Made by a program: the position numbers and the translations under genes
Assembly: GCF_037126465.1 (NCBI RefSeq)
Contig: NC_088202.1
Span: 99,169,962 to 99,233,961 of the forward strand
Reading direction: 5' to 3'
Source of the DNA: Ornithodoros turicata
Taxonomy: Eukaryota; Arthropoda; Arachnida; Ixodida; Argasidae
Length of the DNA stretch: 64,000 nt
In this document: positions 11,907 through 20,693 of the stretch, piece after piece
How the letters are laid out: every line of letters begins with the position of its first letter
Numbering within the stretch: position 1 is the first letter of the stretch
Notes under the pieces: generated by a model
The model's database searches: none
What the model saw: the letters and a program-made list of their open reading frames with translations, nothing else
What the model was told of the DNA's origin: nothing

Positions 11907-12064
11907 CAGTGGCGTAGCTGGGGGAGGGGGGTTTAGAGGATTCAACCCAAGAAATCGTACCGTTCGTAGTGCATTTGGGCGAGTGAAACGAGGGGTAAAT
12001 CCTCCTCTCCTATGCAAAGTCCCCATAGAACCCCTCCCGAAATATTTTTCTGGATACGCCACTG
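11907..12064. mobile_element. Small hAT-like MITE, CAGTGGCGTA termini
   Basis: CAGTGGCGTA begins the element and its inverse, TACGCCACTG, ends it. CAGTGGCGTAGC-type ends recur in hAT MITEs of many animals. No matching 8-bp duplication is left. An internal match to window positions 5-72 shows it is a multicopy family. Confidence 0.55.
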
Positions 12065-13777
12065 ACCTATCTATTTCTACCTGCTGATCTTTTCTACCTA
12101 TCTTACGTAATAAATAGATAAAACATTGAAACTGTTTCTGAACACTGTATTGAAACTAACATGAAAATTGTATTTCAACTGATGAAATGCAGTCCACTGT
12201 ATGAAAGCTTGTCTAATAAACACAGTAGTTTCAATGTTTATCCCTATCACTGCAGCACTGCAGCACCTTCCTCTGCAGCATTGTCTAATTAGCATTAACC
12301 TAATACACGTTACTGTCTAACGCTCCAACTTGGGAGCTAGGGTTCTCTCAGAGGAACATCAATGTTTCCTTTTAGAAGTGTTGGCGCTCTTCCGTTTTTC
12401 CTGCATTCGGAGATATTTGGAACGGAGCCAAGAACTTTTGGTCGGATGTGAGACAAAAAGGGCCAAGATATGAGATCGACAGTTCTATTCTGCCCATGCT
12501 CATTGTATCCGGGCAGCTTTTTGCCCCAATAAATGGGACAGGTATTTGGATGAAATGGTACGTTTGCGCGGTATTATATTTCTGTATATTGAGAAACGTT
12601 GCCCTCACAATGTCTTTGCCTCTGTTAAGCTGATCACCTCTATAATTATGTATATTTGCTTTATAGATGCTATCTTAGCATTTTACTCCTGTGACTAGTT
12701 CATGAAGCCATGCGTTTGCGTGAGACGACGTGAAAAGCAATGAAAAGCTTATTCCATCTTTTTCTACGTGGAATAAGAGAAAAAGAGTTGTCTTCGGGGC
12801 ACCGAGCTGTTCACCAAAATAGAGTGTTACCTCCGTGATAGAATGTGAAGAGTGCTCATTTAATACTTAGTGCCTTCGGATTACTGATGTACATAAGGAA
12901 ATTATTTTGTTGTAGGTAGTTGTAATTAACGATGAAAGATTTGTGAAGATTTGTGAAAGATGTTCCAGCCTCAGAACATCAGTTCTTTCATGTTCATAGT
13001 TGTAATTGTTTCGTTGTAAGGTTTGGAAAACAAAGATTATAGACCGTCCAAGCCTAAACACTATTTTGTTACGGTTACGGTTAGACTTTTTACGAAAGCA
13101 AGCACAATCTTTAAGAACAAATCTTCCCTGGAACAGCACCGCAAAGGGTACTGCGCCGACGACCGTTTTATAACGACGATCGTATTCATCAAGCGGCTCA
13201 TGGGAACTTAAAGCGCCTTCGAGCATTACAAGACGGCCAGAGGCGGAGGTAGAAGAAGAACAACAACATTCCTGGTGTGCTCAGCAGCAGCGTCAGCCGG
13301 GGTAAACCATAACCGAAGAAGACGACGGAGCAGCATACAGTTAATATAGGAAGGCTCTAGAGAACGGGCTTGGTGCGCCGTCAGTGGGATTCTCCTATCC
13401 CCGAGTGCGACCGCCCGGGCGCAGCCATCCGTTGGTCATGGACAGTGTTAGTGGACGAATTTCTGCCCCCTAAGTTCAGCGGAGCTGCTCCGTTTGTTAC
13501 CAACCCTGTGACGTTACTTGGGATAACAAACGGCGAAACTGGCCGATGGAGGGAACGACGAAACGAACGACGCTTCCAGCGAAAGGAAGCGAGGCAAGCC
13601 CTGTAATTGCGTTGAGTACGTATGACCCTTCTGGCTGCGTGCAGAATTGAGTAGTGCTATCGGTATCACAAGGCAAAAGTTGTCATATAAAACTTGAGTC
13701 ATATCTTATCTGTGAGATCGTCTGCGACACCGCCAAACCTTTGGTTTCTAGTGGCACGGGTGAACATGCTTACCGCC
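12065..13777. other. No gene recognised; repeat debris
   Basis: It includes one copy (12961-12980) of a 20-base word also found, inverted, in the satellite insertion at 15981-16000 and directly at 55909-55928. Otherwise nothing assignable. Confidence 0.4.
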
Positions 13778-13934
13778 TACCCAAGCAGCACAATGTACTG
13801 AAAGTCGAGTGCAAGAGGGGTGGACGGGTAGGTGGAAGACCTTGAACAGACTCTTGAAACTAAGGAACATTGATAAGACACATACCGTCTATCCCTATTG
13901 CACTCGACTTTCAGTACACTGTGCTGCTTGGGTA
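13778..13934. repeat. Inverted repeat, about 37-bp arms
   Basis: TACCCAAGCAGCACAATGTA in the left arm (13778-13815) is inverted in the right arm (13898-13934), with CTGAAAGTCGAGTGCAA between. The loop is about 80 bases. One mismatch was noted. It could be a small foldback element. Confidence 0.65.
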
Positions 13935-14683
13935 TGACGTGTTGAAGCGGCGTTTGTATGCTTTGCGAGCGAAATCAATAAATCGTATGCGAGCCAACGG
14001 GAACCGCAAATGGCAAAACCGACGATGCTATGGTCTGTCGAGTTTCGTGATAATAAAGTAACGAACGAACGATAGCACACAAGCAAGTGATGTAGTGGGA
14101 AAATATTCACTGCTTATTTGTGTAACAAATATATGTGAGATACGCACATAGTATACCGAATTTCGATAGCAAGTGATTAATTTAGGAAAACGAGAACGTC
14201 AAGTTTAGCGGAATGAAGCAGCCAACGAATGGCAACGCCTTCCGTGACCAACGGATGGCAGCTCCCTTGTGGTAACGATTCCTCGAGCGAGTCCGACCCC
14301 CCCTACGGAGCAGTGTCCCTCAAAGTTCCTATGCTGCTTTGCGCCGCGCACTTGCTGGCGCGCGCATTTTTTTCAAATCGTCTATTATCGCTTTTGTGTG
14401 TTTTCAACGTCATCATTTATCGTGTGGCGTTATTCCACGGAGGAGACTGTACGATTAATGAACGTATAGCGCATGAACTCACTTGTTAGCACACAAAACT
14501 TAAGAACCTCAATGTGGACGAAATCCGTTCGCATTGACCATTCGCTCTCCACAAGCATCCGCTGCGAATTATTACCTTTGTTTTATTCGCATGAGTGCTG
14601 AAACTACGCATATATTATGTTCCTCCGGTCATGTCCTGTTATGTCCAAAACATAACTGCGGTTCTATTATAAAATATATGCAC

Positions 14684-14689
<6 letters not shown>
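13935..14689. other. No gene recognised
   Basis: Open frames near 14229-14489 show no family motif. Nothing else supported. Confidence 0.4.

Positions 14690-14721
<32 letters not shown>
14690..14721. repeat. (TA)n microsatellite
   Basis: Pure TA repeat of about 16 units at the left edge of the 234-bp satellite array. Another AT run borders the palindrome at the right (17741-17760). Confidence 0.95.
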
Positions 14722-14724
<3 letters not shown>

Positions 14725-14747
14725 AACAATTTGATCGTGCACTCCCA

Positions 14748-14792
14748 GCCAAGGACAGCTGTTTCGCTCTACTTGGAGCTCGTCAGCCTGGC
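14748..14792 (-). ncRNA. Hammerhead ribozyme, type I, array copy 1
   Basis: Minus strand reads stem I GCCAGG, core CUGACGA, stem II GCUC-CAAGUA-GAGC, core GAAA, short self-complementary stem III CAGCUG, cleavage triplet ending UC, then stem I CUUGGC. All invariant core residues are present, and stems I and II pair (one G-U in stem I). Predicted cleavage falls between plus positions 14753 and 14754. Confidence 0.85.
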
Positions 14793-14981
14793 GTAGGGAA
14801 GTGACACGATCTTGGGTCGGCACAAAAGTGCGTCTCGGCGAGACGTCAATGTTCCACGGTGACGACGCCACCTGTGGAGGCCGCAGTGCAAGCCAGCAAG
14901 TACATATAAAAAGTAAAAAAATAGCCGAAGCTCTGTAGCTGCACGTTGAGCATATGTTTACAATTTGATCGTGCACTCCCG

Positions 14982-15026
14982 GCCAAGGACAGCTGTTTCG
15001 CTCTACTTGGACCTCGTCAGCCTGGC
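14982..15026 (-). ncRNA. Hammerhead ribozyme, array copy 2
   Basis: Same core and stem I as copy 1. Stem II is GGUC/GAGC, which introduces one G-G mismatch and may weaken activity. Confidence 0.8.
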
Positions 15027-15215
15027 GTAGGGAAGTGACACGATCTTGGGTCGGCACAACAGTGCGTCTCGGCGAGACGTCAATGTTCCACGGTGACGAC
15101 GCCACCTGTGGAGGCCGCAGTGCAAGCCAGCAAGTACGTATAAAAAACAAAAAAATAGCCGAAGCTCTGTAGCTGCACGTTGAGCATATGTTTACAATTT
15201 GATCGTGCACTCCCG

Positions 15216-15260
15216 GCCAAGGACAGCTGTTTCGCTCTACTTGGACCTCGTCAGCCTGGC
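15216..15260 (-). ncRNA. Hammerhead ribozyme, array copy 3
   Basis: Complete core CUGACGA..GAAA..UC with the GGUC (mismatched) stem II variant. Exactly 234 bases from copy 2. Confidence 0.8.
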
Positions 15261-15449
15261 GTAGGGAAGTGACACGATCTTGGGTCGGCACAACAGTGCG
15301 TCTCGGCGAGACGTCAATGTTCCACGGTGACGACGCCACCTGTGGAGGCCGCAGTGCAAGCCAGCAAGTACATATAAAAAGTAAAAAAATAGCCGAAGCT
15401 CTGTAGCTGCACGTTGAGCATATGTTTACAATTTGATCGTGCACTCCCG

Positions 15450-15494
15450 GCCAAGGACAGCTGTTTCGCTCTACTTGGACCTCGTCAGCCTGGC
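15450..15494 (-). ncRNA. Hammerhead ribozyme, array copy 4
   Basis: Complete core; GGUC stem II variant. The unit carries the GTACGTATAAAAAA marker. Confidence 0.8.
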
Positions 15495-15683
15495 GTAGGG
15501 AAGTGACACGATCTTGGGTCGGCACAACAGTGCGTCTCGGCGAGACGTCAATGTTCCACGGTGACGACGCCACCTGTGGAGGCCGCAGTGCAAGCCAGCA
15601 AGTACGTATAAAAAACAAAAAAATAGCCGAAGCTCTGTAGCTGCACGTTGAGCATATGTTTACAATTTGATCGTGCACTCCCA

Positions 15684-15728
15684 GCCAAGGACAGCTGTTT
15701 CGCTCTACTTGGACCTCGTCAGCCTGGC
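15684..15728 (-). ncRNA. Hammerhead ribozyme, array copy 5
   Basis: Complete core; GGUC stem II but with the CCCAGCC flank otherwise seen in GCUC copies, so it looks recombinant between variants. Confidence 0.8.
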
Positions 15729-15917
15729 GTAGGGAAGTGACACGATCTTGGGTCGGCACAACAGTGCGTCTCGGCGAGACGTCAATGTTCCACGGTGACG
15801 ACGCCACCTGTGGAGGCCGCAGTGCAAGCCAGCAAGTACGTATAAAAAACAAAAAAATAGCCGAAGCTCTGTAGCTGCACGTTGAGCATATGTTTACAAT
15901 TTGATCGTGCACTCCCA

Positions 15918-15962
15918 GCCAAGGACAGCTGTTTCGCTCTACTTGGAGCTCGTCAGCCTGGC
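15918..15962 (-). ncRNA. Hammerhead ribozyme, array copy 6
   Basis: Complete core with fully paired GCUC/GAGC stem II. The SINE-like insertion starts 12 bases beyond it, so the ribozyme is intact but the monomer is 110 bases longer than the others. Confidence 0.82.
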
Positions 15963-15974
15963 GTAGGGAAGTGA

Positions 15975-16071
15975 TAAACTGATGTTCTGAGGCTGGAACA
16001 ACATAGAGGGGAGAAGATGTGGGTTCGATCCCTACAGCTGGCTAACCTTTTCAGTGACTTTCATCTTTCAT
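15975..16071 (+). mobile_element. 97-bp SINE-like insertion in the satellite, 13-bp target duplication
   Basis: CGTAGGGAAGTGA occurs on both sides (15962-15974 and 16072-16084), whereas uninterrupted monomers have it once. The insert contains GATGTTCTGAGGCTGGAACA and a Pol III B-box-like GGGTTCGATCCC, so it is probably a tRNA-derived SINE, possibly truncated. The core word also occurs at 12961-12980 and 55909-55928. Confidence 0.8.
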
Positions 16072-16261
16072 CGTAGGGAAGTGACACGATCTTGGGTCGG
16101 CACAACAGTGCGTCTCGGCGAGACGTCAATGTTCCACGGTGACGACGCCACCTGTTGAGGCCGCAGTGCAAGCCAGCAAGTACATATAAAAAGCAAAAAA
16201 ATATCCGAAGCTCTGTAGCTGCACGTTGAGCATATGTTTACAATTTGATCGTGCACTCCCA

Positions 16262-16306
16262 GCCAAGGACAGCTGTTTCGCTCAACTTGGAGCTCGTCAG
16301 CCTGGC
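16262..16306 (-). ncRNA. Hammerhead ribozyme, array copy 7
   Basis: Complete core, paired GCUC/GAGC stem II. The stem II loop is CAAGUU instead of CAAGUA. Confidence 0.82.
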
Positions 16307-16495
16307 GTAGGGAAGTGACACGATCTTGGGTCGGCACAACAGTGCGTCTCGGCGAGACGTCAATGTTCCACGGTGACGACGACGCCTGTGGAGGCCGCAG
16401 TGCAAGCCAGCAAGTACATATAAAAAGTAAAAAAATAGCCGAAGCTCTGTAGCTGCACGTTGAGCATATGTTTACAATTTGATCGTGCACTCCCA

Positions 16496-16540
16496 GCCAA
16501 GGACAGCTGTTTCGCTCTACTTGGAGCTCGTCAGCCTGGC
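16496..16540 (-). ncRNA. Hammerhead ribozyme, array copy 8
   Basis: Complete core, paired GCUC stem II. The monomer segment before this copy (near 16378) and the one after it (near 16612) share the GACGACGACGCC variant, indicating recent local duplication. Confidence 0.85.
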
Positions 16541-16729
16541 GTAGGGAAGTGACACGATCTTGGGTCGGCACAACAGTGCGTCTCGGCGAGACGTCAATGT
16601 TCCACGGTGACGACGACGCCTGTGGAGGCCGCAGTGCAAGCCAGCAAGTACATATAAAAAGTAAAAAAATAGCCGAAGCTCTGTAGCTGCACGTTGAGCA
16701 TATGTTTACAATTTGATCGTGCACTCCCA

Positions 16730-16774
16730 GCCAAGGACAGCTGTTTCGCTCTACTTGGAGCTCGTCAGCCTGGC
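16730..16774 (-). ncRNA. Hammerhead ribozyme, array copy 9
   Basis: Complete core, paired GCUC stem II. The monomer shares the CACAAAAGTGCG variant only with copy 1. Confidence 0.85.
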
Positions 16775-16963
16775 GTAGGGAAGTGACACGATCTTGGGTC
16801 GGCACAAAAGTGCGTCTCGGCGAGACGTCAATGTTCCACGGTGACGACGCCACCTGTGGAGGCCGCAGTGCAAGCCAGCAAGTACATATAAAAAGTAAAA
16901 AAATAGCCGAAGCTCTGTAGCTGCACGTTGAGCATATGTTTACAATTTGATCGTGCACTCCCG

Positions 16964-17008
16964 GCCAAGGACAGCTGTTTCGCTCTACTTGGACCTCGTC
17001 AGCCTGGC
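16964..17008 (-). ncRNA. Hammerhead ribozyme, array copy 10
   Basis: Complete core, GGUC stem II variant. Marker pattern equals copy 2. Confidence 0.8.
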
Positions 17009-17197
17009 GTAGGGAAGTGACACGATCTTGGGTCGGCACAACAGTGCGTCTCGGCGAGACGTCAATGTTCCACGGTGACGACGCCACCTGTGGAGGCCGC
17101 AGTGCAAGCCAGCAAGTACGTATAAAAAACAAAAAAATAGCCGAAGCTCTGTAGCTGCACGTTGAGCATATGTTTACAATGTGATCGTGCACTCCCG

Positions 17198-17242
17198 GCC
17201 AAGGACAGCTGTTTCGCTCTACTTGGACCTCGTCAGCCTGGC
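17198..17242 (-). ncRNA. Hammerhead ribozyme, array copy 11
   Basis: Complete core, GGUC stem II variant. Marker pattern equals copy 3. Last full copy before the array grades into the palindrome. Confidence 0.8.
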
Positions 17243-17484
17243 GTAGGGAAGTGACACGATCTTGGGTCGGCACAACAGTGCGTCTCGGCGAGACGTCAAT
17301 GTTCCACGGTGACGACGCCACCTGTGGAGGCCGCAGTGCAAGCCAGCAAGTACATATAAAAAGTAAAAAAAATAGCCGAAGCTCTGTAGCTGCACATATA
17401 TACGTATATATAGTGAAAAAAAAGCCTAGGCTCTTTGGCTGCACGTTGAACATATGTTTATAAGTCCCAAACGTTGCCACACCA

Positions 17485-17530
17485 GCATTGGACAGCTGTT
17501 TCGGCCTTATTGGGCCTTCATCAGCAATGC
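17485..17530 (-). ncRNA. Hammerhead ribozyme in left palindrome arm
   Basis: Minus strand reads GCAUUG, CUGAUGA, an unpaired A, GGCC-CAAUAA-GGCC, GAAA, CAGCUG, UC, CAAUGC. Stem I is six perfect pairs and stem II four. The extra A next to the core is the only departure from the standard form. Confidence 0.8.
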
Positions 17531-17664
17531 GTAGGTGGGCGACGTTTCAGCGAGTGGCGGCGGTAGGTCACGTGGAATGTGATGTCCTCCCTCTCACCCT
17601 GACGGGAGGACATCACGTTCCACGTGACCTTCCGCCGCCACTCGCTCAAACGTCGCCCACCTAC

Positions 17665-17710
17665 GCATTGCTGATGAAGGCCCAATAAGGCCGAAACAGC
17701 TGTCCAATGC
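17665..17710 (+). ncRNA. Hammerhead ribozyme in right palindrome arm
   Basis: Mirror copy of the left-arm ribozyme, on the plus strand, with the same stem I GCAUUG/CAAUGC, core CUGAUGA and GAAA, and UC cleavage site. A transcript of either strand would carry one ribozyme and one antisense copy. Confidence 0.8.
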
Positions 17711-18239
17711 TGGTGTGGCAACGTTTGGGACTTATAAACATATATATATATATATTTATATGATATTGCTTCTATGGTGCGCAAGGCATTACTGCGGTGT
17801 GCCGTGCTGTCTTGCCAATCCGCCATTTCTCAGAATGTTAACGGAGCATACGCAAGACAGTGACGTATTCTATCGGGACTTCCGCGAAACTGTTTGGTTG
17901 TGACTCGTCGTCTGCCATTCGTATCCACATGGTATCGGGTTGCATATTTTTGCGGTGAGAGCCAACATTTCGTGAACTTATGGAGTAGAAGACTTTTTGA
18001 TAAAGATAGTAGTAGCATGTTCGTTCAGCAGTTGCAAAGCAAAGTACAGCAAGGGGGATATGTTTGAATTATTCGGTTTCCGTGCAAACGACTGAACCCA
18101 CAGCAGAAGAAGTCCAATGTTTACGCGCTTCTCGGGCACAGAACACCGGTAGTAACCTTGTTCCCGTGAAAAGAGCCTGTGATAACAGATGAGTACCCTC
18201 CAGGTACAATGTTGCATCCCGGACGCACCATGAACTTCA

Positions 18240-19277
18240 GGCTGTGTCCAATTGTACGACAGCCAGCATGGAAGACAAGCAACCAGCTTTATCGACGTCT
18301 GGACACACGTCAATGGCAGCGTGTACTAGTTACTTGGAGAAATTCCCGTGGTCAGCGCAGCCGAGTAGACAGGTTTTATGTGTCACCGGGCCTAGCCAGC
18401 TTCATGTTTGTCCTGCTGGTGACATTACGGACCACCAATGAGTCCTGTTGTCCCTATCTGACATTGCAAATTTTCGCGCCGGATGCTGTTTTTGGCGTCT
18501 CAACGTTTCCTTACTAGATGACCCAGAAATAAAAAGCGATTTAGACAATTGGCTGCGCGAACAATGTTCCAACGGGAATTTGGGGCGAGACGACTGGGAG
18601 ACCTTGAAGCAAATGGCTACTGCCCGCTTACGGTTTTGGGGTACAGAGCGTGCGCGTGAGCAACGGCAGTGTAGAGACGCACTCAGGCAGGTACTAGCTG
18701 TGCTGCGGACTGCGGTACCCTGACTCACGTGGCTCTGATACTGCCAGTGAGCTTGCGGACGTATCAAGACACTTCGCGTCTCTAAGGATGCACGCATGGC
18801 GCAAATTCTTCATCAAACAGAACGTCGAACGTTGGTGCCGTGAGGCATACTGTTCCCGCTTACTGTTGCGGCGCTACATGTCAGGAAATCCGGGCTCGAG
18901 TATAGCTGAGCGTAGGTCAGAGGACGGCTCCCTTCTCACTGACGCAGATGACATTCGACGCGCAATGCGCGATCACTGTCCGACCCTTTATACTGAGTCA
19001 TCTCCAAATTAGCCTGTGGTCGGCCGAGACTGTCTACTGCCGGTGAAAGAAATAGAGCACAATGACCCAGGGCCGCTCACCCAAGAAGAAGTTTTAGCCG
19101 CTCTCACCGCAATGCCGGGCGGAAAGTGTCCCGGCGCAGATGCTCTTCCGGTCGAGTTTTATAAGCGCTTTTGGAGGATCCTTGGAAGCTCCATCACTAA
19201 GGTATTTAATCTTTGTCTTTCAAGAGGGGCACTTTGCAGGACAATGCAATGGGGTGTTGTCGTTCTGCTATGTAGGC
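18240..19277 (+). pseudogene. Tx1/L1-like LINE: endonuclease end, linker and RT start
   Basis: Frames on the plus strand, broken by shifts, give in order: an endonuclease C-terminus (SRVDRFYVSPGL, then a degraded SDH-like GDITDH), a linker (WRLNVSLLDDPEIKSDLDNW near 18500), RRSEDGSLLTDADDIRRAM near 18920, and the RT opening GKCPGADALPVEFYKRFW near 19120. This order is that of the single large ORF2 of Tx1-like non-LTR retrotransposons. The copy lacks its 5' part, has stops and frameshifts, and is interrupted after LLC at about 19265-19277. Its RT resumes at 20694. Confidence 0.75.
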
Positions 19278-20693
19278 AGTGTGTATTGTCATCAAGCAAG
19301 AGAACTACCTATGGAGGTAGCCCCTTTTCTTTTACACATACTCTATCTTACATACCAGATAACAACGCTCCAAAGAGAGATTGCTTTTTGTACGTGCCAT
19401 ACCATCCTGAAACTCCGGAAGTGTCGCTACGGGGGGCAGTACAGTCCTAGTGGGCTTACTAGAACTTGATATGTCATTCACCATGATCATGATCAAAGAG
19501 CCGAGTCGCTGTAAGCCAGCGGCGAGAGCACTCCACAGACCCGAACAATGACTGCTCACGGATGATATGTGCACGCAGCACGGCTCTCACTGCCTGAAAA
19601 ATAGCCATGCTCACAACATCTGGGCCACCGAAGGCCAGCCGACACCTGCGAATGCAAATTTTGGAGTTGACTTCCGAGATCAGCAATGATAACTGCTTCC
19701 GCCCTGCGGGTACGACCGGCAACGACTCCAGGTACGTTACCCTGGCCCAATCGCCGTCCTATTCCACAGTAAAAGCAGAATACGGCATCGCAAAAAAACA
19801 AAGTTCTGCAGTCTCAGACATGCCACAAGACGGACAACTGTCCGTGCGACATATCCGAAAACGGTGCGAACGTTCACGCAGTGGAAGGACACCATGGGCC
19901 AGCTTCCACTGGAGACTAGCGCGACGTGCATCAAGCCAGCCTGCAGTGATACATCGCCAGGCGAATTTCGTTGGCGCTGCTGGCCTTGCGGGACCCGGTA
20001 GCATTTCCCTGAAGGCGGCGTAGAAATCGCAGACGCTCCACAAGGAAATGTCTTCACCTGGGCATTGGAGGCGCAAGCGGCACACAACAGCAGCACAATA
20101 AGCAGGGAGTATTTCCGCCCTGGGACGAAGCTCGTCGGGACTCTCTAGGAACCACCTGGCGGCGTGTACTAGAAAATACTGTACTATCGCGGAGGCCGGG
20201 TGCTCCGACGCACGGAGCGCCTCAAAGAGAATTCGCGATTGAAGCGCCAAGCACTTTTCTTGCATAGCTGGTACTCCCAACCCACCCAGGTCACGGCTCC
20301 CGTGCAGTTGAGACCTACAGACCCATTCAACGGATTCGCCTCACAGAAAGCGGAACGCGTGTCGTGTGATAGCACCTTGTATTTCCCGCTGGTGTGGAAG
20401 AAACAACCCAACCGCTAAAAACCACAAGCGACTGTAATACCATGCTGCTAACAGACGGGCCTGAAAAGTAATCCACAGATCAACAAACTTAAGGTCCCAC
20501 AGCACAGCACTACAGCGGCTGAATACTCGAGGCCAGTTCACAGCTGAGGCCCCTGCACTGTCAAAAACTACTCCTAGGATTTTAACTTGAGGTTTTACAG
20601 GGACTTGAAACAGTGCAACACAGGTTGGCTGAACATTAAAAAAAAAAAAAAAAAAAAAGAGCGACACTTCCAATGTAAGCTTGCTATGGAATG
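19278..20693 (-). mobile_element. Opposite-strand Tx1-like LINE fragment inserted into the plus-strand LINE
   Basis: On the minus strand, 20673-20341 encodes the post-RT segment (KILGVVFDSAGASAVNWPRV). 20280-19759 encodes the C-terminal region (FAWRCITAGWLDARRASLQW, then a CPSCGMSETAE zinc-binding motif), and 19722-19474 the tail (EQSLFGSVECSRRWL). CTGCTATGTAGG (19265-19276) and CTGCTATGTAAGG (about 20697-20709) bracket the segment, and the host LINE's RT reads LLC[RK] on both sides, as expected of a target duplication. A poly(A) run at 20639-20658 lies near one end. The fragment is 5' truncated and decayed. Confidence 0.65.

Larger units (their letters stand above)
14722..17400 (-). repeat. 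Satellite array of 234-bp hammerhead-ribozyme monomers
   Basis: About 11.4 monomers repeat with a strict 234-base period: CATATG phase marks at 14951, 15185, 15419 and 15653. Sequence identity between units is very high. Each unit contains, on the minus strand, a complete hammerhead core (listed separately). Because 234 is divisible by three, long open frames (427 and 470 codons) run through the array without stops; they are by-products, not genes. Units differ at a few diagnostic sites (GTACATATAAAAAG versus GTACGTATAAAAAA, CCCAGCC versus CCCGGCC, GGAGCTC versus GGACCTC). Units 1-3 and 9-11 share the same variant combinations, pointing to block duplication. A 97-bp SINE-like insertion splits the sixth unit. 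The array fits retrozyme-like or PLE-terminal-repeat-derived satellites known in metazoans. Confidence 0.93.
17451..17744. repeat. Near-perfect 294-bp palindrome of hammerhead terminal repeats
   Basis: Arms 17451-17591 and 17604-17744 are inverse complements with only a few mismatches around a 12-base centre (symmetry point 17597.5). Each arm carries a hammerhead. The left flank (GGCTCTTTGGCTGCACGTTGA) is a diverged version of the satellite unit's GAAGCTCTGTAGCTGCACG, so satellite and palindrome are related. Two head-to-head copies of a terminal repeat are a known arrangement in Penelope-like elements; no PLE coding sequence is attached here. Confidence 0.9.

Noticed and set aside
14629..15912. 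427-codon minus-strand open frame
   Set aside because: It is the satellite read through repeatedly; the 234-base period is a multiple of three, so one stop-free unit gives an endless frame. No protein features.
14722..17400. CRISPR-like array
   Set aside because: Long identical 234-bp units with no unique spacers, in eukaryotic sequence; a satellite explains it.
16068..17480. 470-codon minus-strand open frame
   Set aside because: Same satellite artefact as the 427-codon frame.
19418..20672. 12-bp inverted pair GGAAGTGTCGCT as TIRs of a DNA transposon
   Set aside because: The enclosed sequence is mainly a LINE fragment; the better explanation is retrotransposition with the CTGCTATGTA duplication further out.
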